DNA of 64,000 bases from Laburnicola sp. R22_1 (lineage: Eukaryota > Ascomycota > Dothideomycetes > Pleosporales > Didymosphaeriaceae), in contig JACONQ010000006.1 of assembly GCA_014281115.1 (NCBI GenBank), forward strand, positions 3,348,001 to 3,412,000, read 5' to 3'. The translations under genes and the position numbers were made by a program. Numbering within the stretch: the first letter of the stretch is position 1; the number at the start of each line of letters is the position of its first letter. The notes beneath the pieces are model-generated. The model worked only from the letters and a program-made list of their open reading frames with translations. It searched no databases and was not told the origin of the DNA. Below are positions 21,072 through 31,979 of this stretch, in pieces.

Positions 21072-23101
21072 CTATTGAAAGTTATCTATAAGCAAGTCTC
21101 CTCTCTTCCAATCCCGCCCACATTCAAGCTGCTCAAGTATAGCAGCCGTTGTTGAAGTTTTGTCCCATGAAACCGTACGACGGCCACCTGAGAAGATTCG
21201 CTCTGGCTTATCACTCATAGATGGTATTGAGAGAACCTCAATTGCCCAAGAGTATAGCTGCGGCCATCGCTGCTTCTGTGTATCCTGCAACCACCACTCA
21301 ATAGCTGAAATTTTAGTATTGTACGAGACTGCTTCATTACAGTAGTTCTCAAATTCATCCTGACTCTGAGGCCGGCTGTGTTTTTCTCTTAGGTTCTGAT
21401 GAAGCTGCTCAAATCTATTGATTGGCTGCTGTTCTGCTTGGTTTGGCACAAGCATAGTATCGTACGAGGAAGAGGTAATACAGTTCTCCCGACGATACTT
21501 CTCCCAAAGAGCAGTAACCCGAAGGGTGTAACTTGTGTCTTTAACCCAGGTCGTACGAGCCTCTGGGTTTAGAATTCGAGCAACTGCGTAGTATGGCGTT
21601 TGGTCAAGCTTTGATATATAGTAATCAAGCTTTGCTTTTGAGTTCTCTACACGAGATTTGAGTTGCTTTAGAGTTTTCTGTTTAAGTTAGTATACTAGAA
21701 TAACCCTTATCGTACGACGTACTAGTGATAGCGCGAAATGCGCTTCAATAATCTCTACCACTTCAAGAACTCGTTCAATTGTTGATTGTTGACCTTCAAG
21801 CCATAGGCTCGCACTGTTGAAAACACCAAGAAAGTTGGCTATCGTACGAAGAAGAGTAATGTCTGAGTTGCTCAAGTCATCTCTTTTGTCAAGCGTTCCT
21901 TGGGTAATATGCTGTTCAGTGTAGTTTCGTACAGCATTAAGAACAAGTGGTTCAAGCGTAGTCTGAAGCATTCGATACCAGCTATTCCATCTCGTACGAT
22001 TGTCAAGCGGAATTGACTTTCCAGCAGCTGCTTTAAACTCGTTCATACGCTGTGGTGAAGCACGTATGTGCACAACGATATTATGGACCTTCCCCATAAC
22101 GCCCATTTTCGTACGAATATTTGTAGCTCTTTCCTTTTCACGCTTCTCATCTAGCTCTTCATCTCTTGCCTCCTCTTCATCGTACAAGCCTATCTCATTC
22201 TCTTCGTTGTTACTTAAGAATAGAAAGGCCTGTACAGTTAGGTTTAGGATATGACCCATACATCGAAGCCGTGAGTGTGTCTGAATCCAGTTTATGTTCT
22301 TTTCAGATGTGAGGTAACTGGCTATCGTACGACATAGTGTGTCGTTTGTAGTTGAGTCATCACCAATAATAACACCAATCTTATCCTCAATTCCATACTC
22401 TTTAAGGACTGGAAGCAGAGCATCCCATTGACTTTGACCACTATGGCCTCGTACGATGCGTAACGCAATAAGAATATTGCGAAAGGAGTCCTGAGCATCA
22501 ACAAAGCTAGCACAGACTCCAAGCAATAGATCGTGACTAGGGGACGTCCAGATGTCAAGCGCAAGGTGGATACGTGTTCGGGACGACTGAAGGCGTTTTC
22601 GTACGATGTCTTTTGCTTGATAAAACCAGGAGGAAACATTCTTTTTGAGTGTATTGTGAGATGTTGGCATAAAGACTAGGCCTTGAGGGTTCAACGCCTG
22701 GACGAAGGCATGGAATTCTGGCCATTCTACACATGAGAATGGAAGCCGTCGTACGATAACCAAGTTAAGAAGCGTTTCGTCAACAACCTCCTGTTTAACC
22801 GTACGCTGAAGGATCTCTTGGTCAAGGTTATCTTTATCGCCAAGCTGGAGGAGGAGCTTCGCGTATAATGAATCCACGGTGTCGGCTGCTATCGTACGAA
22901 TAGCCGAAGTTGTTGTAGGGATTCGAATATTATGAGTTGAACTAAGATGATTTCTCATATTCGTTGTGTTCTGAGCAACGAACTGGCAATGCTTGCACCA
23001 TATCCATTTTGCTTTAGGCTTCTCCTCCTTTTCTTCTACTGTTGGCGTACGACAGTGCGCATGGATAGGAGATGTCTTTCGTGATTTCTTTGTTGAAGGA
23101 A
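21072..23101 (-). CDS. hAT transposase with BED-type zinc finger
   Basis: Two visible exons: about 23101-21723 and 21677-21072, joined in phase 0 by a 45-bp intron (GTACGT donor, TACTAAC branch, CAG). The N-terminus has a BED finger (WIWCKHCQF ... NMRNHLSSTHN). The catalytic core shows LALDIWTSPSHD (first Asp), GVIIGDDSTTNDTLCRTI (second Asp), the RCMGHILNL CxxH motif, and AIEWWLQ (Glu). The C-terminus is the hAT dimerisation domain (WPQLYSWAIEVLSIPSMSDK, PERIFSGGRR). No ATG precedes the BED finger in frame. A further 5' exon is likely, with acceptor TTTCAG at 23104-23102, but I could not define it. The open frame, conserved triad and lack of stops suggest a potentially active enzyme. Confidence 0.88.
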
Positions 23102-23215
23102 CTGAAAGAGTAGACAAGTGTTGGCAGTAGCTCTCCCCAAGTAGCTAGCGTTGTTACAGGGGTTCTACCCCTAGCCTTGCCTCCTTGTTTGGCCAGTGTT
23201 TGACAGGGGGTCTGC

Positions 23216-23244
23216 CCTATCCTCACCTCCACGGTGAGGATAGG
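23216..23244. other. perfect 12-bp stem hairpin upstream of the transposase
   Basis: CCTATCCTCACC, loop TCCAC, then GGTGAGGATAGG. It lies in the hAT right arm, in the region without TCGTACGA copies. It could be a subterminal recognition structure or a 5' UTR hairpin. Confidence 0.5.
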
Positions 23245-23624
23245 ACAACAACTTACAACCAAAATCTTTGACTATCTATTTATTACTGTTTACCGTGTAT
23301 ACACGACCCGACGTGGAACCAACAACAAGGCTTCGCTTTCTTCGGCTAATAGAGACATTTTACTTGTTAATTTCTATCGTACAAAGCAAAATGAAGCAAA
23401 ATTTGCAATGCCAAGCTTTTTTAAACCAATATTGGCAATATAGGCGATATCGGTTGAACCGATATCGATTGGTTGCTGATTGGTTCGCATTTTATTGTTG
23501 CCAGCACTGGTTGCATGAGCTGACGTGTTGCACGGGCTGCCAAGATGCCGTGCCTCACGGACCATATAAACATGTCGCTATTGCGACGCTTTCAAAGCTG
23601 AAACACTTATACAACACGATCACA

Positions 23625-25317
23625 ATGCCTTCAGTCTCCGCCATACTGGCTGCCACTGGTGCAGTGCTGGCTGTTATATACGTGGCGCTTCAGTTACACC
23701 TACGCGTCACGGGGGACCCACGGGAGCCGCCCGCAGTCGAGACCAATATCCCCTATATTACGCCTGCAATTGGTCTTTCGAAGCACACATATTTTGCTTA
23801 CCTAAGGTACGTTGCTCATGCGCCAGCTAGATTTTGCTTCCAAAGCAGTGTTAACAACCGACAGAAAGCGATACACGAAGCTGCCAATATTCACACTACG
23901 ACTCCCGGGGCAAAGAATCTACGTGATCAACGACCCCCAGCTAATCAGTTCTGTGCAACGCCAGTACAAAATCCTCAGTTTCCAGGCCGTTGAAGATAAT
24001 ATCTCTCACAGAATCTTGCGTCTCAGTCCGACCGCTAAGGATATCCAAAAGCGCGAATCTGACGCGTGGCGCAATGGACCCTCTCATATCCCCAGCCCGG
24101 GACATGCACAATTCAAATCGCTTGCTCCTGGGAAGCAGCTAGATCAGATGAATCAGACAATGCTCAAATCTTTGGAAGAGAGCATACACGAGTGGTTACC
24201 CAAGGATTCGGACGCGCGTAAAGTTAGGTTGTTTGAGTGGGTGAAAGAGGTCATCATCATCCCTACCACCCAAGGCGTTTATGGAGCTGCAAACCCGTAT
24301 CGCGACAGTGCTGTGCGCAAGAACTACTGGTCTGTCTCAACGCCTCCCAAGTATTGTAATAATGTACTGATGTTAGATAGGACCTTTTTCAAGGGTATAC
24401 CGACTATGATCAAGGGGGGAAGCTGGTTTGTCAAAGACAGTGTCGCAGCCGGCGACTTCCTAACACGTACTTTCGAAAGATTCTACCAGCAGGGCTTTCA
24501 CAGCCAGAGTCCCGGACTTACTCAAAGTATCCATAAATACTATACCGAGCTCGGCTTTCCATCTCGGGATATCTCAAATGTTACCGCAGGTTCCGGCGTC
24601 GCGATTCTCGGGAACACTATACCAGCTGCATTCTGGTTCACCATCCATCTCTTTTCGGACCGCAAAGTGCTCGAGGCTTGCCGAGAGGAAGTCCTCGCAC
24701 AAGTTGTACATTCCAAAGATGAGTATGGCAACCCTGTTCGAACTGTAGATATCACCGCATTGAAGCTCTCGTGCCCGTTGCTGCACTCGGCCTTCAAAGA
24801 AGTACTCCGTCTCGAAGCTATAGGAACCGGTGTTCGTGGCGTTGCAGAAGATCATTTGCTGGATGGCAAATACCTTCTTCGTAAAGATGCGCTCATCTTC
24901 ATGCCTTTGGTATCTCAGCATTTCGATCACGAGCGCTGGGGCGCTGACGCAGAGGAGTATTGCTACGACCGCTTTACCGACAAGACTCGCCCACGAGTCA
25001 ACAACGTCTCTTTCCGTTCCTTTGGCGGTGGCACTACCCTTTGTCCAGGGCGTCACTTTGTCACAACGGAGCTGCTTGCATTTGCGGCCATGCTGCTGTT
25101 GAGATTCGAGATTGTGCCCCAGAATGGACAATGGGTTGTCCCGACCGCGTTGAACGCTGAAATGACGACCAATATTCCTGCGCCGGATTTCGATGTCGAT
25201 GTTGAGATCCGAAGGAGAACGGTTGACGAGGGAGTCAAGTGGGTATGGAAATTGAGCGAGAGCGAGCATGCAGTCATGCTTGGAGACCAAGATGAACATG
25301 GCAACGAGGAAGCATGA
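23625..25317 (+). CDS. cytochrome P450 (CYP7/CYP8-like)
   Basis: ATG at 23625; exon 1 is 23625-23806, intron 1 23807-23864, then exon 2. A second, in-frame 51-bp intron at 24330-24380 (GTCTGT...GATAG) is likely, since removing it gives the smoother KNYWTFFKGIPTMI; without it the frame stays open. The N-terminus has a membrane anchor (SAILAATGAVLAVIYVALQL). The ExxR helix is KEVLRLEA and the heme-binding loop is FGGGTTLCPGRHF with its Cys ligand. NPYRDSAV and the loop sequence recall fungal P450s related to sterol 7-alpha-hydroxylase/prostacyclin synthase. An ER-bound monooxygenase is expected; substrate unknown. The start lies 81 bp from the end of the pogo/hAT nest, and CATATAAAC at about 23563 could serve as TATA. 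Confidence 0.9.
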
Positions 25318-25518
25318 TCATCCATACACAGGGCCATGCGTCGCACTGGTGGCCTCGATCTAACGAGCTGGGTGACCCCGCGGAACCGGCTTGAAATCGG
25401 ACGTAGAGTTTCGAGAGAACGCTAATCTCAATACGACGCTATCTACTGCTAGTACCGAGCCGCGTCGTTTCCCCACCACGGTGCCTGTTTCCACCATTTG
25501 CTTGTCTGCGTGTCGTAG

Positions 25519-26354
25519 GGTTTGGCTACATTGGAGCCCGAAGCTGCAAATGGCTCTACAGGATCAACGTCATCGGACAACCTAGCTTGGCACCGGTGCA
25601 GATGAAAGAGTACATTTACTACTCTCCGCAGATCGGGAAGCATAACAACACATACAGCAATGGATTCAGCATCCAGACAATGCCCGTCTCGAGCGCCATC
25701 ATGACACCACTGAACCACGACCAGATCATCCACGACGGCAAAATCAAACTGACTGGCTGGGCTTTTAGCGGCAGCGGATGGCCCGAACGCGTCGAGGTCA
25801 GTGGCGACGGAGGAAGCATATGGTATGAGGTGCCGTTCGATAAGCTGAGCAAGAAGTATTACTACGCTTGGCGCGTGTGGGAGTACAAGATGCCGGTCGA
25901 TGCCGAAGGCTGGCTCGAGTTCTGCGTCCGAACCTGGGATAATGCTCTGAATGCAAGTCTCCTCGCTCATTTCTGTTGTATCCTGTTCGGCATACTGACT
26001 CCCTTTGTAGACGCAACCGACCTATGTGCGGAGTGCATGGTATGCAAGCCTCCCCCGCATCTCTACGCCTTCGCTAACCGTGTAGGAACTGGGATCTCCA
26101 TGTCACATCGTCGTGCCAGTAAGAGCCTCAAGGCATTCCTGGTCGTTATACAAGTGCGCTAATAGCCTGACAGCCGCATCAAGATTTATAGCATGAACAG
26201 AACTAAACCTGCCACTGCGAAGCGGCTGAAACAGTGCGAAGAGCATGGTATACCCATGGCGCCGATTACTCACCCTCTAGAATTCGATGTTGGAACCGAG
26301 GAAGAGTACCTTCGCAACATGGAGTTGAGGCAGGGCCGCGATCCGGAGGAGTAG
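25519..26354 (+). pseudogene. truncated sulfite-oxidase-type molybdoenzyme (C-terminal dimerisation domain)
   Basis: The frame opening at 25519 gives GYIGARSCKWLYRINVIGQP, MKEYIYYSPQIGKH and then the Mo-co dimerisation fold (IHDGKIKLTGWAFSGSGWPE, VEVSGDGGSIWYEVPFDK, WEYKMPVDAEGWLEFCVRTW). Introns at 25953-26010 (GC-AG), 26040-26085 and 26119-26173 keep the frame to a TAG at 26354. The molybdopterin-binding N-terminal domain expected in the family (roughly 250 residues, with its essential Cys) is absent. The 200 bp between the P450 stop and 25519 show no recognisable part of it. The preserved splice sites suggest a fairly recent truncation. Confidence 0.72.
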
Positions 26355-27457
26355 GTTCGGTGGGGAAGATCACACCTCACGTAGCTGAGAGAATCGGCAA
26401 AGTCACGAAATATCAATCTGCAGAGCTCCGTAACTACTACTACCAAAGGAAAAAAAATGCCTTCCATACCCCGCCTAGAATATTCCTCGCACCACTCCCA
26501 TGTCCCTTCCATCGGCAATATCCTACCCCAGCCCCAACCTACTCACCCCACTTTACCCGACGCTTCCCATGCCACCCACATCTACCTCCCAGTACCTACC
26601 CATTCCCACCCCAACCCACAAACCCCCCAAACACGCTTCTAGAACAAAAGTAGCCGCAGGTCGCCGCCTCGGTACGTGCCGCCCGTGTTTTCGGCTAATG
26701 TCCATCTGCGACATCGGATGGCGCAAACCCGCTTTTTCATGCAGCCTGTGCTGCCTGCCTGCTTTACCTTACCCCAGGTTTGCCGCTCTTTTACCCCAGA
26801 TTTGCGTCCCGGCGCGGGGAGGAAGGAGCCGCGGAGCGTTTAGAATGGCGATGGCTGGGAGGGATGACGCTGGTGGGGGATGATGGCGCGGGTACGGTGG
26901 TGAGGCTGGGGTTGGGATTGGGGTCGCGGCTCTTTTGGGAGGTGTAATGCGGCTGATGGGGTGGAGATGAGATGCCTGGTGTTGGGTATGGTTATGGGGT
27001 GGTGTGGTTACAGGTATCGTCACGGTTGTGTGTTCTGCTAATGTACGGAGAGTTTGTTCTGGGTAAAAGATGGGTGGGTGGTCTTGTGTTGGGAGCCATA
27101 TTCTTTTATCTGTTCTTTGTTTTCGCGTTTTGCAGGTTTTTGGATCTTGTAAAGCTTTCGAAGTGGAAGATTTCTCTAATGGATCTTGGACGTAATATTG
27201 GGATGATGCGTGCTCTTGGGTTAGAGGGACACAAGAAGTGTACGTCTTGTCCTCTGGGTTTGGGAAGAATGGATCTATTTTGTGAGGGCTTACGGAGGGA
27301 AGAGTTCCAGTCAAGGACTTCAAGGTATGGGATCTATACTTCTTTGAATTGAACGTCGCTGAAAGACCACAGGCCATGCCCCATCATCGCCCAAAGAGCA
27401 CGCACCGCCGAAAAGTCAGATTTCCACATACTTCTCGGACCACCAGACGGACTATAT
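26355..27457. other. intergenic, low complexity
   Basis: Contains a minus-strand 202-codon frame (26769-27377) that is rich in Pro/Thr/His with no domain and unlikely to be a gene, and strand-skewed T/G-rich sequence. Nothing else supported. Confidence 0.35.
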
Positions 27458-28331
27458 ATGCTGGACGGAACTCCACACCACTATCAGCAACAAGCTGGAG
27501 AACTCTCGTCTTCGACACAAACATTTCGCCTGCCTACCTGGAGAGCACCTCGAAGAAATCACTTCCCCACCTCAGCGCGACTTACAACATTACTCCTCTA
27601 CATCATCCTCGCGCTGCTCTTATCCACAGCGACCTCTACATCGCCACCCACCTTCTTAAGACCGCACATCCACCTCCAACCCCGACAAGCCATCCCCGAC
27701 AAATCCGGAAACACAGGCAACAACCCCGCACCCATCAGCCCCGCCACACCGTCCCGCCCACTCACAACCTTCACTACAACCACTACAACCACTACCATAG
27801 GTACTTCTCCCCCCACACCAACCCCACCATCACCCACCCCCACCCCCGACAACCTCCCCATAACCAGCAACCCCCACCCCTGCCCCCACCACCCTAGCCG
27901 GCATAATAACCAGCGTAACCCTCACCCTCCTCCTCCTCATGCTGCTCCTCACCCTGCTCCTCCTCCGCCTCCGGCAGCCCAAGATTTCAGAAATCCCCGG
28001 CAGACAATCACACCTCGGATCGTTTCTGCGGCACCGGATTTTCAACTCGCCATTGCCGGGGGAGGAGCGCGCGGGGTCGAGGGCGGAGTCGGAGCGCACG
28101 CTAAGGGATGAAGAAGGCGTGTATGGTGCGGGTGGGGGGGTGAGGAAGGAGGAGATTGGGAGGCCGAGGCCTGTGGGGTGGGAGGTTGGGGTTGGGGGGT
28201 TGTTGGGGGTGCCGGGGAAGGTGGGAGGGGGAGGTGAGAGGGAGGGAGTTGGGGGGCCGAAGAGGCCGGTTAGTGCGGAGCCGTTGGGGAGGTTGAGTGG
28301 GATGGGGATGGGGATGGGATATTTGAGGTGA
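27458..28331 (+). CDS. putative S/T/P-rich single-pass membrane protein
   Basis: Exon 1 is 27458-27800, the intron 27801-27867 (GTACTT...ACCAG), and exon 2 27868-28331. Splicing is needed: it joins an S/T/P-rich ectodomain (FTTTTTTTTI) to ATPTPAPTTLAGIITSV and a long leucine-rich membrane helix (TLTLLLLMLLLTLLLLRLR). A basic/serine cytoplasmic tail (HLGSFLRHRIF) and a glycine-rich end follow. Exon 1 also has an early hydrophobic stretch (LTTLLLYIILALLLSTATS) that could be a signal, but it lies about 40 residues in, so the true start may be elsewhere. The layout resembles fungal Wsc/Mid2-like surface sensors without a recognisable domain. The model is tentative. Confidence 0.4.
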
Positions 28332-28682
28332 GAGGACAGGGTTAATGGGCGGCTTGGAGAGGGTGTGTGGGATTGAATACTATAGTTCGGTGCCATAGAG
28401 ATGGGTTGTTTGTATTAGTAGTCAGGCTTCCTCTCTTACGGAGTGACAGTGTGAGCTCGTTCCAGGTATTAACGATCTGGTCGAATGGGGAAAACCTGTG
28501 TAAGATAGCTGTAAGACAAAAGCATGAATATATCTTGCTTTCGTACTGCATATATTGGGGTTACATGGTAATCACACCTTTTCATAAGGCTGTAGATCAA
28601 GGACTGATTATTTGCTATTAGACTATAGACACAATATGCAACTGACCATCCACCAGAAAGCTCAAACCAACCATCGAACCCA

Positions 28683-30139
28683 CTAGCCTCGCGCGCCGTT
28701 ATACGCAACGAGGTTGGCCGAACCCCTGGCATCAGTGACGCGGCCCGGGATGGCCAACTGCAGCACGCGCGCCTTGACAGCAGCAGCGCTCATCGGGCCC
28801 TCAAGAGCACGAAGGTAGGACACCAGACCAGCAACGTGCGGCGAAGCCATCGACGTACCGGTCAAACTTGCTACGGCCGTGTCGGAGGTGAAGTACGCGG
28901 AGGGAATATCAGTTCCGGGAGCAAAGATATCGACTGCGGAACCGTAGTTGGAGGCGCCACGGCCAGCATATCGGGCATCGTCTTTCTGGAGGTTGGCAAC
29001 GGTGAGGGCTTCGGGTACGCGAGCAGGTGACCGGTTTGAGGCTAGCATGTCCTCATTGCCGGCTGCGACTACGCACAGAACGCCTTCGGACCAGGCGGCG
29101 GTGACGGCGGAGTCGATAGCAACGCTACCGGGGCCTCCGAGGGACATGTTGATAACAGCCGTGTTGGTGCGACGCTTCGAGACAATATCGTTGACGGCCC
29201 AGTTGATGCCTGCAATGACTGCGGAAACGGTGCCCCTGTCGCCCTCGAATACCTTGACTGCAACGGTGGTTGCTTTCTTAGCCACACCGTAGGTGGAACC
29301 CACCATGGTGCCCGCTACGTGACTAGAGAGGAGTTAGCATGGGCGAAGGACAAGAGTTGAAGTACATTTGGCCTTCGAGATGCCCATCCCGGGATAATAT
29401 ACGGCATCTTGTCCTGGTACTGTACCGAGAGATGTGTATAGAAGTTGGGGAAGCTTACGTGCCATGGCCTGCGTTGTCCGTGTTGACGTTGTTGACGGCG
29501 TTGAATCCCCAAACAGCTCGGCCGCCAAAATCTCTATGAGTGATACGGACACCGGTGTCGATAACGTAGTTGAATTGGCCCTCTCCTGCGCTGGAGTCGT
29601 AAAGGTAGTCCGTACCGTTGTTGGCGGGTGAAGAAATGTGAGCAAGGCCCCAGTTTGAAGGGGCTCGCTCTGCAGGGAATTAGCATGGGAAAACAGCTCA
29701 GCAGCATAGATACGTACGGGTGACCAAGTCCATCGTTTTCATGATGCTGTCCTCCTCAACATTGAGTACCTGTGAATTGATGAGCATCTGCCACAAAAAT
29801 TGATGCCTGGTGCGGTACCTCAGGTAAGTTTTTCAGCTCTTCGATGGTTGCCGCATCGAAAGAACCAGCGTAGCCCTTGAAGCCGCCAAAGGCATACTCG
29901 CGTTCAATCCCTTTGGTCTCTTCCTCCGCAGTATCACGGCGGGCAATGTTGCGAGCATGGATGTCGCGCACTTGAACCATATGAGATGCAACGGTTGCGA
30001 CGTCGGCATCAGGCTTAAGTGTGATGATCCATTTTCCAGGCACTGACTCCCCAGCAACGGCAGGATTGACAGGCGCAGCTTGCGCTAGGAACGGAGCTGC
30101 TGCCGCTGCGAGAGCGAAAAATCGGAGAAGGGAGTTCAT
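28683..30139 (-). CDS. secreted subtilisin-like serine protease (S8, proteinase K type)
   Basis: Four exons: 30139-29819, 29769-29718, 29669-29459 and 29322-28683 (introns of 49, 48 and 136 bp, frame-checked). A signal peptide (MNSLLRFFALAAAAAPFLAQA) is followed by an I9-type propeptide (GKWIITLKPDADVATVASHM ... YAGSFDAATIEELKNLPEV). The mature domain begins around APSNWGLAHISS. The catalytic triad is visible: Asp in YVIDTGVRITHRDF, His in GHGTHVAGT (split by intron 3), Ser in GTSMASPHVAG. INMSLGGPGS and VVAAGNED provide the oxyanion/substrate-cleft signature. Length of about 400 residues is normal. Role: extracellular protein degradation, nutritional or virulence-associated; no local regulator is seen. 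Confidence 0.95.
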
Positions 30140-31979
30140 GATGGATGAGCGAGCGGTGGAGGACTAGCAACGGATGCACAGTCAAGGGGATCCTTATATT
30201 TATATTCGGGCAGAGCTACAACGAGTGACGTCTTCGGTTCATTGTTCAAGGCGAGCCTGTGCTCCATCTCGGTCAATGCTTTGCAGGAGCAACAAGCATC
30301 TCTGATCGTTTCTTAGTCAGTAATCTTCCAAAATCGCGCTGATTCGTGCCCAAAAATGAGGCCAAGCAATCGATAGGACTATCTGGCATCGCCAATGTCT
30401 GTTGCGGGAGTCGGTATTGGAGCATAAACGGAATATTTCCAAACAACGCGACGAGTAGGGCGGAATATCCCCAGATACCGGGAGGAATAGGGCACGACTA
30501 GTATGATTGGAGAAGGTTAAAGTAATAAGCCGAATTAGCCCCGAAGGTGTGCATTTTACCGTCCGTAGTCGCAGCGTAGCATAAAGCTTTTCGGCCGCGC
30601 ATGGATACACTGGCGACAAATGTACCGAATGGTGGCCACGGACCGTAGCAGGCTTGACAGGTCTTGAGTGTAGGTCTTGGCTTCCCGATTTCGAGAAGCC
30701 AAGGCATAGCATCCTGGTGCGCCTCTTCCGACAGCAAATACACCTTCCAGAATGGGTCTCGGTACCGATATACATGCCTTCATGATAGCACCTGATGAGG
30801 CGCCACTGTTTGACGGTATAGTGATTGTTGGTCAGATACCAGCTGTTTCCGTTGTTTCGTCCGTGTGCGGTGCCGCCACATCGCAACGCATCTATTGGAG
30901 CTAAGTTGAATTCAAAAAATAAATTCTCTTGAGCTTTATATACTCGGCTCCTAAAAGTTCGGCTTCCATTCCTCGCGAGGAAGGCCGCAGTAGGCGTATG
31001 TGGGAAGAGTTGGATGCCGGCGGTTGTGCTTGTAGGAGGATCGATCGTCGAGAAGCGAGAGGGAAACAAATCATCGTGATTCAGGCTGTTCAAGTATGCA
31101 GCAAGAAGTGTAGTCCTCCACAGTCGAGAACATGTCAAGCGCTGCGCTCGCCGATATCGGTGTAGAAACCGTACTCGGTCCCCCAAAGTCACTCCGTATT
31201 TTTTCCGAATAAGGAACGTGCGTACCTAGAAGGGCTGGATAGTGTTCTTTTGTGATGCCGCAGTTGATAGTGAATAGTCGCGCTGAGTACGCGATTCGTA
31301 GATGCCTCGGCATCTTTCCGATGAGAATGTTAATCTTCTGCGCATGACATTGTTGCGGATTTGTATGCACTAGATAAGCTAGCGTGTTCTTGGTCCGCAA
31401 CTGGATAACGCCATCCCGGGTCTCTACCCCTCTCTCGTGTTCTCCTTCTACTACAGTGCTAGGACAGAATTATAACAAGGCTGGGTATACTTGGACGTTT
31501 GTACAACAGCGGGAGGTGAGTGTTCACGCCTGTACGAAGGGAGCAATAACACCGAAAACAGTGTTGACAGGCACAGAACAAGATACGAGTACGTCCGACC
31601 TTCGTATTACCTATCCAGAGGAAATACGGCTATCAGACTTTTGTGATAGTACTGTAGATGCACTGGAAACGCTCCAGCTACTAGATTCGCACAATCTCAG
31701 TCCTTTGAAAGGCCGATTGCGATTTCGTAGATTTCGTAGGGAGTATTTTCTTAAATATTATGGACCATATTGTGTTTGAGTCTCGAGCTGGCCGAGGGAG
31801 TTCACGGCAGGCACGAGGATGAAGAGTTGCACCTTCTCACCCCGTCGAGCGCTGCTACCCAAACTGAAACCATGCCATTGTACACAGTCAACCTCCAGCA
31901 CAAGCTCTTCCTCTCCCCACTTCGCATTACTTCCACAACATTTCATCCCAAGGTATCTCTCGTTATCCTTACCCCCACC
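30140..31979. other. intergenic, no supported gene
   Basis: Long frames exist on the minus strand (30317-31192) and plus strand (31384-31779), but they lack ATG starts near a plausible N-terminus, domains and coding-like composition. Mostly unique sequence with no repeat recognised. Confidence 0.35.

Larger units (their letters stand above)
19992..23384. repeat. dispersed TCGTACGA palindrome array across the hAT element
   Basis: Fourteen perfect copies of the octamer TCGTACGA start at 20519, 20893, 21057, 21470, 21551, 21710, 21842, 21992, 22109, 22325, 22449, 22599, 22749 and 22892. Eleven more with one mismatch start at 19992, 20133, 20297, 20507, 20699, 20840, 21173, 21319, 22180, 23045 and 23377. 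Many intervals are 116-164 bp. Copies fall in coding sequence (in two different frames), in the transposase intron and in non-coding DNA, so the signal is at DNA level and not a protein repeat. Confidence 0.9.
19833..23509 (-). mobile_element. hAT transposon, 3,677 bp, inserted in the pogo 3' end
   Basis: TIRs CAGAGCTGGCAACAAT (left) and CAGTGCTGGCAACAAT (right, reverse complement) match at 15 of 16 bases and extend with CGAACCAATCA-type homology. A perfect 8-bp target duplication GTTGCATG flanks it (19825-19832 and 23510-23517), diagnostic of hAT. It carries two minus-strand genes: a BED-finger hAT transposase (21072-23101) and a DUF3716-like gene (20144-20772). Unlike the surrounding pogo it is not RIP-degraded, so it either inserted later or escaped RIP. 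Confidence 0.95.
17715..23544 (+). mobile_element. RIP-degraded pogo-like element interrupted by a hAT element
   Basis: Outer ends are inverted repeats: left CTTGGCAGCCCGTGCAACAC from 17715, right the reverse complement ending GGGCTGCCAAG at 23544; the match continues through ACGTCAGCTCATGCAAC. The 3' end carries an extra tandem copy of the GTTGCATGAGCTGACGT segment, now separated from the first by the hAT insertion. The interior 17.8-19.75 kb is extremely AT-rich with TA-rich codons and dozens of stops. I could not find a clean TA target duplication, so the exact outer boundary may differ by a few bases. Confidence 0.75.

Noticed and set aside
26769..27377. Minus-strand 202-codon frame with an ATG
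   Set aside because: Proline/threonine/histidine-rich low-complexity sequence without domain, overlapping strand-skewed intergenic DNA; not convincing as a gene.
30317..31192. Minus-strand 291-codon open frame
   Set aside because: The first codon is GTG with no ATG near the N-terminus, the composition is Cys/Arg/His-rich and not globular, and no domain or splice logic is visible.
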